Source of the DNA: JBNKVT01 sp050299335
Lineage (GTDB): Bacteria; Pseudomonadota; Alphaproteobacteria; Rhodobacterales; Rhodobacteraceae
Direction: 5' to 3'
DNA: 41,060 nucleotides
Assembly: GCA_050299335.1 (NCBI GenBank)
Contig: JBNKVT010000043.1
Coordinates: forward strand, 1-41,060
The position numbers and the translations under genes are program-made. The notes under the pieces are model-generated. The model searched no databases and was not told the origin of the DNA. It saw nothing but the letters and a program-made list of their open reading frames with translations. Shown here piece after piece: positions 31,857 through 40,338 of this stretch; within the stretch, counting starts at the first letter, position 1; every line of letters starts with the position of its first letter.

Positions 31857-32528
31857 TCACCCCTTCGCCTGCTTCTCCAACTGCCCACGGATGAACTGCA
31901 AGGCCAGCGTCAGGCCTTCGGGCGAGATGCCGTGGCCGATGCCTTCGGCGGTATGGGTGTAGGTCTCGAATCCGGCCCTCGACAGGGCCGAGGCGGCGTC
32001 GGCGAGGGAGGAATGGGGGACCACCGGGTCCTGATCGCCATGAACGAGCAGGACGGGCGGTTTGCTGGCGAGCTCCGACGCCAGGAGCTCGGGGTCCAGA
32101 AGCCTGCCCGAGAAACCGACGATCCCGCCAAGCCTTTCCTTGCGGCGCGGGCCGACATGCAGGCTCATCATCGTGCCTTGCGAGAAGCCGAAGAGCACGG
32201 TGCGGGCGGCGGGGATGCCGGTCTGCGCGGCGGCCTCGTCGAGGAAGCTGTTGAGAAGCGCGACGGAATTGTCGCGCGAGGCGCGGGCCTGGGCCTCGGG
32301 CGTGCCGTCCATATGCGGGATGCCGAACCATTGGTAGCCCATCGGGTTGCCCGCGCACATCTCGGGCGCATTGGGGGCGACGAAGGTTGTGTTCGGCAGA
32401 TGCTCGGACAAGGGCTGGGCGAGGCCGAAAAGGTCGTCGCCATTGGCGCCGTAGCCGTGGAGGAACACCACGAGACTGTCGGGCTTGCCGGAACGGGCCT
32501 CGGCCATCGGGCCTATGAGTGCGGTCAT
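31857..32528 (-). CDS. Carboxylesterase/phospholipase family hydrolase
   Basis: A 223-residue alpha/beta hydrolase starting at the ATG at 32528; a longer frame to 32597 lies within the preceding gene. LHGYGANGDDL forms the oxyanion loop, and the triad is Ser116 in GFSQG, Asp167 in HGDQDPVVP and His199 in GIGHGISPE. The family (acyl-protein thioesterase-like) cleaves small carboxylic esters. It overlaps the DNA glycosylase gene by 4 bases. Confidence 0.88.
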   Translation of the reverse strand: MTALIGPMAEARSGKPDSLVVFLHGYGANGDDLFGLAQPLSEHLPNTTFVAPNAPEMCAGNPMGYQWFGIPHMDGTPEAQARASRDNSVALLNSFLDEAAAQTGIPAARTVLFGFSQGTMMSLHVGPRRKERLGGIVGFSGRLLDPELLASELASKPPVLLVHGDQDPVVPHSSLADAASALSRAGFETYTHTAEGIGHGISPEGLTLALQFIRGQLEKQAKG

Positions 32529-33148
32529 CTGATCCCCTCGCGCGATTTCATCACGTGGTAGTATTGCCAAAGCAGGCAGGCCGCAACCGTGCGCCACGGC
32601 GACCAGGCCTCGGCCATGGCGCGGAGTTGCTTTTCGCTGGGGCGCTCGTCGTGACCGAACAGGAGCCGGGCGGATTCCTGCAAGGCGAGGTCGCCGGCGG
32701 CCAGCACATCGGCATGACCGACCGAGAACATGGCGTAGATCTCCGCCGTCCAGACGCCGATGCCGGTGATGGCGGTGAGCCGGGCGATGATCTCGTCGGT
32801 CGGGTGGCCGTGAAGCGCGTCATAGTCGATCCCCGCCTCGGCCAGCGCCCTTGCATAGCGGACCTTCTGGCGCGACAGGCCACAGCCGCGCAACCCTTCA
32901 TCGTCGCTGGCGGCAACCGCCTCGGGCATCGTCATCCCCGCCGCTTCGAGCCGCGCCCAGATGGCGTCGGCGGAGGCGACCGAGACCTGCTGCGAGACGA
33001 TCATGTTAAGGAGCGCCTCGAACCCGCCATCCTTGCGGCGGAGGCGGAGGGGCCCGGTCAGGGTCAGGGCCTCGGCGAAGCGGGGCTCGGCGCGGGCGAG
33101 CCAGGCGGCACCCTCTTCGAGATCGGCTTCGCAGGTGACGAGACGCAT
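32525..33148 (-). CDS. AlkA-type DNA-3-methyladenine glycosylase
   Basis: A 207-residue HhH-GPD base-excision enzyme, starting at the ATG at 33148; a longer frame to 33418 would overlap the divergent MFS gene. The helix-hairpin-helix is LTAITGIGVWTAEIY (124-138), and the catalytic Asp153 follows in AAGDLAL. MIVSQQVSVASADAIW is the conserved N-terminal helix. It removes alkylated bases such as 3-methyladenine. It lacks the AlkA N-terminal mixed domain, as do many short bacterial members. Coupled by overlap to the esterase gene. Confidence 0.88.
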   Translation of the reverse strand: MRLVTCEADLEEGAAWLARAEPRFAEALTLTGPLRLRRKDGGFEALLNMIVSQQVSVASADAIWARLEAAGMTMPEAVAASDDEGLRGCGLSRQKVRYARALAEAGIDYDALHGHPTDEIIARLTAITGIGVWTAEIYAMFSVGHADVLAAGDLALQESARLLFGHDERPSEKQLRAMAEAWSPWRTVAACLLWQYYHVMKSREGIR

Positions 33149-33210
33149 TTGAAAACCTTCCGGTTGGCGGACGGCTGGACAATACCGGGGCACGGTGGCA
33201 AAGCAATCCC

Positions 33211-34440
33211 ATGACCGAAGCCGCCGCCCCCGTCCCCGATGCCGACCGCCGCGCGAAGCGCAATGTCGCGGTGCTGGTGGCGGCGCAGTCGATCCTTGGC
33301 TCGCAGATGCCGATCCATTTCGTGCTCGGCGGTCTGTCGGGGCAGCTCTTGGCGACCAACAAATGCCTCGCCACCCTGCCGATCTCGCTGACGGTGGCGG
33401 GCTCGATGGTCTCGGCACCCTTGCTTGCCGGGCTGATGCAGAAATACGGGCGGCGGGCCGGGTTCTGGACCGGGGCGGCGGGCGGGACGCTGGGAGGCCT
33501 GCTGTGCATGATCGGGCTGATCGAGGGGTCGTTCGCGATCTTCCTGATCGGCTCGGCGCTCATCGGCATCTACATGTCGGCCCAGGGCTTCTATCGTTTT
33601 GCTGCCGCCGATACCGCGAGCCCGGAATTCCGGCCCAAGGCGATTTCCTGGGTGATGGCCGGGGGGCTGATCGCGGCCTTCGTGGGGCCGAGCCTGGTGA
33701 ACTGGACCAAGGACGGGCTCGATCCGGTGCCGTTTGCCGGGGCCTATGCGGCGATGATCGCGCTCAATCTCGGCGGCAGCCTGTTCTTCTTCCTTCTGGA
33801 TATCGACAGGCCGAAACCGCCCGCGCCGGGGGCCGATCCGGGACGGTCGCGGATGGAACTGCTGAAGACCCCGCGCATCCTGGTGGCGATGATCTGCGCC
33901 ATGGTCTCGTTCTCGCTGATGAATCTGGTGATGACTTCGACGCCGCTGGCGGTGGTGGGCTGCGGCTTTCCGACCGAGACCGCCTCGGACGTGGTGCGCT
34001 GGCATGTGGTGGCGATGTTCGCGCCGGCCTTCTTCACCGGCAATCTGATCGCGCGGTTCGGGGCGGAGAAGGTGATCGCGACCGGACTGGTGATCCTGGC
34101 CGGGGCCGGGGTCGTGGCGCTGGCGGGGGTGGAGCTGATGAATTTCTACGCCGCGCTGGTCTTGCTGGGCATCGGCTGGAATTTCGGCTTCATCGGCGGT
34201 ACCGCGATGTTGGCGGCCTCGCATACGGCGGCGGAGACCGGGCGGGTCCAGGGGATGAACGACTTCGCGGTCTTCGGGATGGTGACGGTCGCCTCGCTGG
34301 CCTCGGGGGGGCTGATGAACTGCTCGGGCGGGTCGCCGGTCGAGGGCTGGAGCGCGGTGAACCTCGCCATGATCCCCTTCCTGACCCTGGCCGGCGGGGC
34401 GCTGATCTGGTTCGCGGTGCAGGGGCGGCGCGGGACGTGA
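33211..34440 (+). CDS. MFS transporter
   Basis: A 409-residue major facilitator with about 12 hydrophobic segments and the loop 2-3 motif region QKYGRRAGFWTGAAGG (normally GxxxDRxGRR). A central charged loop (DRPKPPAPGADPGRSRMELL) separates the halves. The C-half motif HTAAETGRVQGMNDFAVFGM recalls export-type MFS proteins. The substrate cannot be inferred. It is divergent from the DNA glycosylase gene, with 62 bases between starts. Confidence 0.85.
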   Translation: MTEAAAPVPDADRRAKRNVAVLVAAQSILGSQMPIHFVLGGLSGQLLATNKCLATLPISLTVAGSMVSAPLLAGLMQKYGRRAGFWTGAAGGTLGGLLCMIGLIEGSFAIFLIGSALIGIYMSAQGFYRFAAADTASPEFRPKAISWVMAGGLIAAFVGPSLVNWTKDGLDPVPFAGAYAAMIALNLGGSLFFFLLDIDRPKPPAPGADPGRSRMELLKTPRILVAMICAMVSFSLMNLVMTSTPLAVVGCGFPTETASDVVRWHVVAMFAPAFFTGNLIARFGAEKVIATGLVILAGAGVVALAGVELMNFYAALVLLGIGWNFGFIGGTAMLAASHTAAETGRVQGMNDFAVFGMVTVASLASGGLMNCSGGSPVEGWSAVNLAMIPFLTLAGGALIWFAVQGRRGT

Positions 34441-34447
34441 CCGCAGG

Positions 34448-34469
34448 GGTTTTGCACGCGTGCAAAACC
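34448..34469 (+). terminator. Perfect 22-base palindrome after the MFS gene
   Basis: GGTTTTGCACG (34448-34458) is followed directly by its reverse complement CGTGCAAAACC (34459-34469). It begins 8 bases after the MFS stop. As RNA it would form a strong hairpin; without a T-run it could equally be an operator. Confidence 0.55.
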
Positions 34470-34619
34470 AGAAACACCATTGATTTTATTCGACAAAATA
34501 GTTAACGATGGGTGAATTCCGGGGTTTCACACCGTTTATTGCGTTTCGAGCTTTCGTTGAAACAGCCCGCATCGTTTTTGGCTTTCGAGCGCAGCGAGAG
34601 GCAGCGAGGACGCGAGTCC

Positions 34620-34731
34620 AGAGCAAAACCGGATCAGATTGAACCGATCTGATCCCAGGATTTTGCTCAAGCCTACGTTCCTGGACCAGAATTCTTTTTC
34701 AGACTGCGACAGTCTGAAGCGATTTTGGTCT
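34620..34731 (+). repeat. Double-hairpin repeat element, copy A
   Basis: A 112-base element made of two adjacent hairpins. The first starts AGAGCAAAACCGGATCAGAT and ends in GATTTTGCTC; the second starts GGACCAGAATTC and ends in GATTTTGGTC around a CAGACTG core. A near-identical copy lies in inverted orientation at 37864-37973. Here the second hairpin has extra T residues and mismatches, so copy A is the less perfect one. The 34470-34839 gap around it holds no credible gene. Confidence 0.8.
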
Positions 34732-34839
34732 GGAGGTGTCTGCGAAACTCAGTACAGGCTCCCGCTTTTGAGTGTCACGCTCTGGCCGGCATCCCGGCCA
34801 TGCGGATCGCATTGCCTTCCCGACCGCATTCGCAACGCT

Positions 34840-36414
34840 TCAGAACAGCCGCGCCTGCGGGTCGTCGTCGTCGGGGTCTGCGGGTTCTGCCGCCGGTTGG
34901 GCCCGGCGTCGCGTGGCGCCACCCGATCCCGTGGTCAGACGCCCGTCGGCGAATTCGATTTCAAGCCGTCCGGCGGCCTCGGCCTGCGCCTTTCGGGTGA
35001 CGATCATGCCGCCGCCCCGGACCACCGCATAGCCCCTTGCCAGCGTCTGCCGGTAGCCGAGGCTTTCCAGCATCCGGGAGAGGGCCTGCAGGCGCGTGAC
35101 GCGCGCGCCGGTCAGCGCCGGTTCCTGCCGCTCCAGCCCGGCGGCGGCCCGGACCAGATCCCGCCGTCGCTCTGTCACCTGCCGCGCCAGCGCCTCCGGC
35201 CTCAGCCTTGCCGCCAGTCCGGCGAACCGGTCCCGCGCTCGCCCCGCCGGACCGCCGAGCGCACGGCCAAGACGCCGCCCCGTCTCCTCCAGCCGGTCGC
35301 CGCTCCGTTCCAGACGCCGCCGCATCAGCGCCGGGCCGAACTGCCCGGCCAGCCCCGTCTGCAGCTCCGCCCGCTTGCGCTGTGCGTTCCGTTCCAGCGC
35401 CAGCGGCAGGCGTTGCGCAGCCAGGTCCAGCCGCTGCCCCCGCTCCTGCACCATCGCCTCAGGACGCGGCAGCGCCCGGGCGAGATCCCGGAGCCGGCGC
35501 CGTCGTTCCTCCAGCATCCGCGCCAGGGCCCGCCGCCGCCGTTCCTCCAGCCCCGCCACCGAGGCCAGAAGCTCCGCCCTGACCGGCACCGCCATTTCGG
35601 CGGCTGCCGTCGGCGTCGGCGCCCGCTGGTCGGCGGCGAAGTCGATCAGCGTCGTATCCGTCTCGTGCCCCACCGCCGAGATCAGCGGGATATCCGAGGC
35701 CGCTGCCGCGCGCACGACGATTTCCTCGTTGAAGCCCCAGAGATCCTCGATCGAGCCGCCGCCGCGGGCGACGATCAGCACATCCGGACGCGGCACCGCC
35801 CCGCCCGGTGTCAGGGCGTTGAAGCCTTCGATGGCGGCGGCCACTTCGGGGACGCATTTCTCGCCCTGCACCACGACGGGCCAGACCAGAACCTTCCTTG
35901 GGAACCGGTCGCGGAGCCGGTGCAGGATGTCCCGGATCACCGCGCCCGAGGGCGAGGTGACCACCCCGATCACCTCGGGCAGGTAGGGAAGGGGACGCTT
36001 GCGGTCGGGCGCGAACAGGCCTTCGGCCTCCAGCGCCTTGCGGCGTTTTTCCAGCATCGCCATCAGCGCGCCCATGCCGGCGGGGGCGATATCCTCGATG
36101 ACGATCTGGTAGCGGCTCTGCCCCGGGAAGGTGGTCAGCCGCCCGGTCGCCACCACTTCCATGCCTTCCTCGGGCCGGGTGCGCAGGCGGGAGGCCACGC
36201 CCTTCCAGATCACCCCGGAGATCACCGCCCGGTCGTCCTTGAGATCGAGATAGAGATGCCCCGAAGCCGGCCGCGACACCCGCCCCACCTCGCCGCGCAC
36301 GCGGACATGGTCGAATTCCCCCTCGATCACCCGCTTGATCGCCCCCGAAAGCTCGGAGACGGAAAACTCCGGCGCATTCTGGCCGGGGGCGGGATCGTCG
36401 ATCAGGTCGGACAT
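34840..36414 (-). CDS. xseA: Exodeoxyribonuclease VII large subunit
   Basis: A 524-residue protein. An N-terminal OB-fold (VRGEVGRVSRPASGHLYLDL, KDDRAVISGVIWKG) is followed by the ExoVII catalytic domain: GVVTSPSGAVIRDI, VARGGGSIEDLWGFNEE and SAVGHETDTTLIDFAADQRA. An Arg/Glu-rich coiled-coil region spans about residues 285-430. With XseB it degrades single-stranded DNA. The coiled coil contains extensive Arg-Arg-Leu repeats, and the C-terminal tail after TGSGGATRRR is acidic (PADPDDDDPQ). The opposite strand shows long open frames that are shadows of this gene. Confidence 0.95.
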   Translation of the reverse strand: MSDLIDDPAPGQNAPEFSVSELSGAIKRVIEGEFDHVRVRGEVGRVSRPASGHLYLDLKDDRAVISGVIWKGVASRLRTRPEEGMEVVATGRLTTFPGQSRYQIVIEDIAPAGMGALMAMLEKRRKALEAEGLFAPDRKRPLPYLPEVIGVVTSPSGAVIRDILHRLRDRFPRKVLVWPVVVQGEKCVPEVAAAIEGFNALTPGGAVPRPDVLIVARGGGSIEDLWGFNEEIVVRAAAASDIPLISAVGHETDTTLIDFAADQRAPTPTAAAEMAVPVRAELLASVAGLEERRRRALARMLEERRRRLRDLARALPRPEAMVQERGQRLDLAAQRLPLALERNAQRKRAELQTGLAGQFGPALMRRRLERSGDRLEETGRRLGRALGGPAGRARDRFAGLAARLRPEALARQVTERRRDLVRAAAGLERQEPALTGARVTRLQALSRMLESLGYRQTLARGYAVVRGGGMIVTRKAQAEAAGRLEIEFADGRLTTGSGGATRRRAQPAAEPADPDDDDPQARLF

Positions 36415-36500
36415 GGGGTCAGGTTAAGCGGTTGGTCGGAGGGGGGCAACCGGGATTGCCAACCCGGCCGCGGACTTGACATTAACGGCCCCAACAATAT

Positions 36501-37500
36501 TGGTCACCCTCCTCTCGCCGCTCAGAGCTTGCACGGTGCGACCAGCGACCTAAGCAAAGCCGTTCGGCAGGCTTTCGCCGCGCCACTGGCGCGACGGTCC
36601 TGCCTCACCAGCCCGGGGACGGGCGCGTTGCTGCCACAGGATCAGGCGGCCCGCTAGGAAGTGACTGAGCCATAAAGCGATCTAGCAGAGGGGTCCGTGG
36701 TGCGCCCGTCCTGGGCCGGGCTTTGCCCTCTTTTCGAAACTGAAACAGTGCGATTTAGGTTTTGGGTGTGAATGCGCCGGAGAGGCGCGAATTGGCGGGG
36801 CGGGGTGAACCCCGCCCTACGGGTAGGGGCCGGTGGGATGGCATATGAAGAAGCTGCCTAAGGTCACGGGAAGCGTCGCTTCAGGATCGAGGCGACTGCG
36901 AGAACGACCCAATATCCCCAATATCGCCGTCACCCTCCTCTCGCCGCTCAGAGCTTGCGCGGTGCGACCAGCACCGGGCAAAGCCCGTCCCACGCCGGGG
37001 ACGGGCGCGTTGCTGCCACAGGATCAGGCGGGCCGCTAGGAAGTGACTGCGCCATAAAGCGATGTAGCAGAGGGGTCCGTGTGGCGCCCGTCCTGGGACG
37101 GGCTTTGCCCTCTTTTCGAAACTGAAACAGTGCGATTTAGGTTCTAGGTGAGAGTGCGCGGCAGAGGCGGGAATGGCGGGGCGGGGTGACCCCCGCCCTA
37201 CGGGTATTGGCCGGGGGGGTGGCAATTGCAGAAGCTGCCAAGGGAAGCGTCGCCTCAGGATTGAGCCAACCGCAAAGCCAGGAAAATATCCACAGTATCA
37301 CCCCCACTCTCCTCGCCCCGCTCAGCACTTGCACGGTGCGACCAGCACCGGGCAAAGCCCGTCCCATCCCGGGGACGGGCGCGTTGCTGACAAAGGGGCA
37401 GGGCGGGCCGCTAGGAAGTGACTTCGCCATAAAGCGATCTAGCAGAGGGGTCCGTGGTGCGCCTGTCCTGGGACGGGCTTTGCCCTCATCTTGAAGCGGG
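36501..37500. repeat. Three tandem copies of a 375-425 base intergenic repeat
   Basis: Three head-to-tail units, with cores near 36531, 36957 and 37331. Each starts with a TCGCCGCTCAGAGCTTGC-like lead and core GCACGGTGCGACCAGCACCG, continues through GGAAGTGACT and CCATAAAGCGAT, and is followed by GGACGGGCTTTGCCCTC. In the second and third units perfect 17-base arms face each other: GGGCAAAGCCCGTCCCA at 36976-36992 and 37350-37366, with their complements at 37094-37110 and 37469-37485. The first unit has a scrambled left arm. A 'GGCGGGGTGAACCCCGCCC' type hairpin lies between units. No credible gene was found from 36415 to 37577. Confidence 0.85.
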
Positions 37501-37577
37501 ACCGCCTAAAACAGGTCGCTTTGACCTCTGCTCGTTCATTTCTTAGTGCCTGCACTGGAAAAGTATTCCGATGTTCC

Positions 37578-37805
37578 TCATCCACCAGAATCCTTCCCGC
37601 CGTTCAGGATCACGTCGCGGTCGGTTTTTTCCGTGCGACGCCGCCCGCTCGATCCCGGCAGGAAATGCACCACCATGCCAAGGGCGGCGGCGCCTATTCC
37701 GATCAGAAACATCATGTCCCACAGCGGCGACTTCAGGCCGAGCAGGAGGATCGTGCCGCTCGTCACCGCGCCGAGAACCAGAAAGAAAGTTGCGATACGT
37801 CCCAT
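37578..37805 (-). CDS. Small two-span membrane protein
   Basis: A 75-residue protein from the ATG at 37805, where GGAACAGG lies just ahead; longer frames to 37859 lack a ribosome site. Two hydrophobic segments (about 3-22 and 29-50: ATFFLVLGAVTSGTILLLGL and MMFLIGIGAAALGMVVHFLP) precede a charged tail (RRRTEKTDRDVILNGGKDSGG). I do not recognise the family. It lies between xseA and purD, separated from each by repeats. Confidence 0.55.
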   Translation of the reverse strand: MGRIATFFLVLGAVTSGTILLLGLKSPLWDMMFLIGIGAAALGMVVHFLPGSSGRRRTEKTDRDVILNGGKDSGG

Positions 37806-37863
37806 CAGCCTGTTCCGAGTGCCGGTGAAAGGATACCGCATCGCCCGGCAAGCGAGCAAGCCT

Positions 37864-37973
37864 AGACCAAAATCGTTTCAGACTGTCGCAGTCTGAAACG
37901 ATTTTGGTCCAGGAACGTAGGCTTGAGCAAAATCCTGGGATCAGATTGGTTCAATCTGATCCGGTTTTGCTCT
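37864..37973 (-). repeat. Double-hairpin repeat element, copy B (inverted)
   Basis: The reverse-complement counterpart of the element at 34620-34731. Its first part on this strand, 37865-37909, is a perfect 21-base-pair stem (left arm starts GACCAAAATCGTTTCAGACT) closed by a 3-base TCG loop. The second hairpin, up to 37973, has an 11-base inner stem (GGATCAGATTG with CAATCTGATCC) and an 8-base outer stem (GAGCAAAA with TTTTGCTC). Copies A and B point in opposite directions and flank xseA and the tandem repeats. Confidence 0.85.
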
Positions 37974-38110
37974 AACTGGATTCGCGCGGCGGATCAGGCG
38001 GATGTCCTGAGCAGACCACGACATGGATCGTCGGAACGCCGCGCCTCCGCGCTTGCCCCCGGCGGGCCGACATCCTAAACCCCGACCATGACAGGAACGG
38101 AGCCGGCCCC

Positions 38111-39373
38111 ATGAACATCCTCCTTCTCGGCAGCGGCGGGCGCGAGCATGCGCTGGCCTGGACCATCGCCCAGAACCCCAAATGCGACCGGCTGACCTGT
38201 GCGCCGGGGAATGCCGGGATGACCGAGGTCGCCGACTGCGTGCCGCTGGATATCGAAGACCCCGACGCCGTCACCGCCTTCGCCCGCGAACACGCCTTCG
38301 ATTTCGTCGTCATCGGTCCCGAAGCGCCGCTGGCAGCGGGCGTGTCCGATGCGCTGCGCGATGCAGGGTTCCTGACCTTCGGGCCTTCGCAGGCCGCCGC
38401 GCAGCTTGAGGCGTCCAAGCGGTTCACCAAGGAAATCTGCGACGCCTGCGGTGCGCCCACCGCCGCCTGGGCGCGGTTCACCGAAGCCGGACCGGCCAAG
38501 GACTACATCCGGCAACAGGGTGCGCCCATCGTCGTCAAGGCCGACGGTCTCGCCGCCGGCAAGGGGGTGATCGTGGCCATGGACGAGGCGACCGCGCTCG
38601 CCGCCATCGACGATATCCTCGGCGGCAGTTTCGGCGCCGCCGGGGCCGAGGTGGTGATCGAGGAATTCATGACCGGCGAGGAGGCGTCCTTCTTCGTTCT
38701 CTGCGACGGCGAGGCGACCCTGCCCGTCGGCACCGCCCAGGACCACAAGCGCGCCTTTGACGGTGACGAGGGGCCGAATACCGGCGGTATGGGGGCCTAT
38801 TCTCCGGCGCCGATCCTGACCGACGAGATGCAGGACAAGGTCATGGCCCGCATCGTGCGGCCGACGCTGGCCGAGATGGCGCGGCGCGGCATCCCCTATC
38901 AGGGCGTGCTGTATGTCGGGCTGATGATCGGGGGGGGCGAACCGCGCCTCGTCGAATACAATGCCCGTTTCGGCGATCCCGAATGTCAGGTGCAGTGCAT
39001 GCGTCTTGGTGCGCAGCTTTTCGACGCCATGCTCGCCTGTGCCGAGGGGCGGCTGGCCGAGGCGCGGCTGAACTGGGCCGACGACCATGCGATGACCGTA
39101 GTGATGGCGGCGAAGGGCTATCCGGGGTCTTATGCGAAGGGCGAGCGGATCGGCGGGCTTGCCACAACCGATCCGCTGACCCGGATCTTCCACGCCGGGA
39201 CTAGGGCCGACGGCCCCGACATCCTGTCCAATGGCGGCCGGGTCCTCAATATCACCGCCCGCGCCCCGAGCCTCGCCGAGGCGCGGGACCGTGTCTATGC
39301 GGCTGCCGGGGCCGTTGACTGGCCCGGCGGTTTTTACCGGACCGACATCGGCTGGCGGGCGCTGAAGGGCTGA
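38111..39373 (+). CDS. purD: Phosphoribosylamine-glycine ligase
   Basis: A 420-residue ATP-grasp enzyme of purine biosynthesis that joins glycine to 5-phosphoribosylamine. Landmarks: MNILLLGSGGREHALAW at the start, IGPEAPLAAGVSDALR, the ATP-grasp VVKADGLAAGKGVIVA, EEFMTGEEASFF, QDHKRAFDGDEGPNTGGMGAYSPAP, and the C-terminal EYNARFGDPECQVQ. It is convergent with the VOC gene, with five bases between stops. Confidence 0.97.
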   Translation: MNILLLGSGGREHALAWTIAQNPKCDRLTCAPGNAGMTEVADCVPLDIEDPDAVTAFAREHAFDFVVIGPEAPLAAGVSDALRDAGFLTFGPSQAAAQLEASKRFTKEICDACGAPTAAWARFTEAGPAKDYIRQQGAPIVVKADGLAAGKGVIVAMDEATALAAIDDILGGSFGAAGAEVVIEEFMTGEEASFFVLCDGEATLPVGTAQDHKRAFDGDEGPNTGGMGAYSPAPILTDEMQDKVMARIVRPTLAEMARRGIPYQGVLYVGLMIGGGEPRLVEYNARFGDPECQVQCMRLGAQLFDAMLACAEGRLAEARLNWADDHAMTVVMAAKGYPGSYAKGERIGGLATTDPLTRIFHAGTRADGPDILSNGGRVLNITARAPSLAEARDRVYAAAGAVDWPGGFYRTDIGWRALKG

Positions 39374-39378
39374 GCGGC

Positions 39379-39768
39379 TCAGGCGGCGTCGGGGTATTCC
39401 ACCATCTCGAACTCGATACCGTCTTGGTCGCGGAAGTAGAACCGACGCCCGGGTTCGTAATCGGCATGAGAATGGGTCCTGAAGCCCAGCGCGTCGACCT
39501 TGCGTTCGATGGCGTCGAGATCGTCGACGACGATCCCGACATGGTTCAGCCCGCCGACGATGCCATAGCTCGTGTCACCTTCGCGCAGGTCCTTGCGCGG
39601 ATTGTAGATCGCCAGATAGGACGCGTCATTGCCGACATGCACCGTGTAGCCTCCGCTGATGGCATCGCCCTTCCAGCGCACCTCCCAGCCGAACAGATCG
39701 CAGAGCCAGGCGGCGGTGGCATCGGGATCGCGGACGGTGATATTGGCATGTTCCAGTTGAGCACCCAT
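39379..39768 (-). CDS. VOC-superfamily (glyoxalase-like) protein
   Basis: A 129-residue protein of two betaalphabetabetabeta modules. Metal-ligand positions appear to be His8 in LEHANITV, a Tyr/Glu region in the first module, His76 in LNHVGIVVDD and the Glu pair in IEFEMVEYPD. It resembles lactoylglutathione lyase / dioxygenase-type VOC proteins; the substrate is unknown. It is divergent from soxR across 90 bases that hold a SoxR-type palindrome, which suggests that redox stress induces it. Confidence 0.85.
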   Translation of the reverse strand: MGAQLEHANITVRDPDATAAWLCDLFGWEVRWKGDAISGGYTVHVGNDASYLAIYNPRKDLREGDTSYGIVGGLNHVGIVVDDLDAIERKVDALGFRTHSHADYEPGRRFYFRDQDGIEFEMVEYPDAA

Positions 39769-39820
39769 GGGTCTTCTCCTCGGTTTGGGTTGATTGACGA
39801 TCCCGAGTCGTAATTGCTAA

Positions 39821-39834
39821 ACCTCACTTGAGGT
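39821..39834. promoter_or_regulatory. Candidate SoxR box between the VOC gene and soxR
   Basis: ACCTCA-CT-TGAGGT is a perfect inverted repeat with a 2-base spacer. On the minus strand it continues as TTGACCTCAAGTGAGG, which carries a -35-like TTGACC and the CCTCAAGT half-site typical of SoxR boxes. It lies 25 bases before the soxR ATG and 53 bases before the VOC start. The position favours SoxR control of the VOC gene and autoregulation. Confidence 0.75.
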
Positions 39835-39858
39835 CAAGAGTTATCTTCAAGGTGCGAC

Positions 39859-40338
39859 ATGGCAAGATCCCCTGAAATATCAATCGGTTTCCTCGCCCGC
39901 CGCACCGGCCTCGCCGTCTCGGCCATCCGCTATTACGAGACCCAGGGCCTGATCTCGCCCGAACGCAATGCCGGCGGGCAGCGGCGGTTTCCGCGTTCGG
40001 ACATTCGCCGTCTGTCCTTTGTCATCATGGCGCAGAAATTCGGCTTTTCCATCGCCCGGATCCGCGAGTTGCTGGCCACGCTTCCCGACAACCGCACACC
40101 GAACGCCCGGGACTGGGCGCGCATTTCCCGGGTCTTCCGCGCCGAGCTGGATGCCCGCATCGCTTCGCTCGAGGCCATGCGTGACCAGCTTGACGGCTGT
40201 ATCGGCTGCGGCTGCCTGTCGCTGGAAAAATGCGCCCTCTACAACCCCGCCGACGGGGCAGCGGACCTGGGAACAGGCCCGCGCTATCTGCTGGGGAACA
40301 GTTCGGCAGAGGTCATCGGTCCCGGGCAGCGGCGTTGA
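39859..40338 (+). CDS. soxR: Redox-sensitive MerR-family regulator SoxR
   Basis: A 159-residue MerR-type activator. The N-terminal winged helix (ISIGFLARRTGLAVSAIRYY) is followed by a dimerisation helix and the [2Fe-2S] cysteines Cys114, Cys117, Cys119 and Cys125 (CIGCGCLSLEKC). It responds to redox-cycling compounds through oxidation of the cluster. No soxS is present, as expected outside enterics. The nearest target is the divergent VOC gene. Confidence 0.95.
   Translation: MARSPEISIGFLARRTGLAVSAIRYYETQGLISPERNAGGQRRFPRSDIRRLSFVIMAQKFGFSIARIRELLATLPDNRTPNARDWARISRVFRAELDARIASLEAMRDQLDGCIGCGCLSLEKCALYNPADGAADLGTGPRYLLGNSSAEVIGPGQRR

Noticed and set aside
34639..36657. A 672-codon plus-strand open frame opposite xseA
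   Set aside because: It is rich in Arg, Pro, His and Gln with no domain pattern, and lies wholly antisense to a clear xseA. High GC content produces such shadows.
36501..37500. A CRISPR array, because of the regularly repeated units
   Set aside because: Units are 375-425 bases long, diverge along their whole length, and have no short repeats with unique spacers. No cas gene is present.
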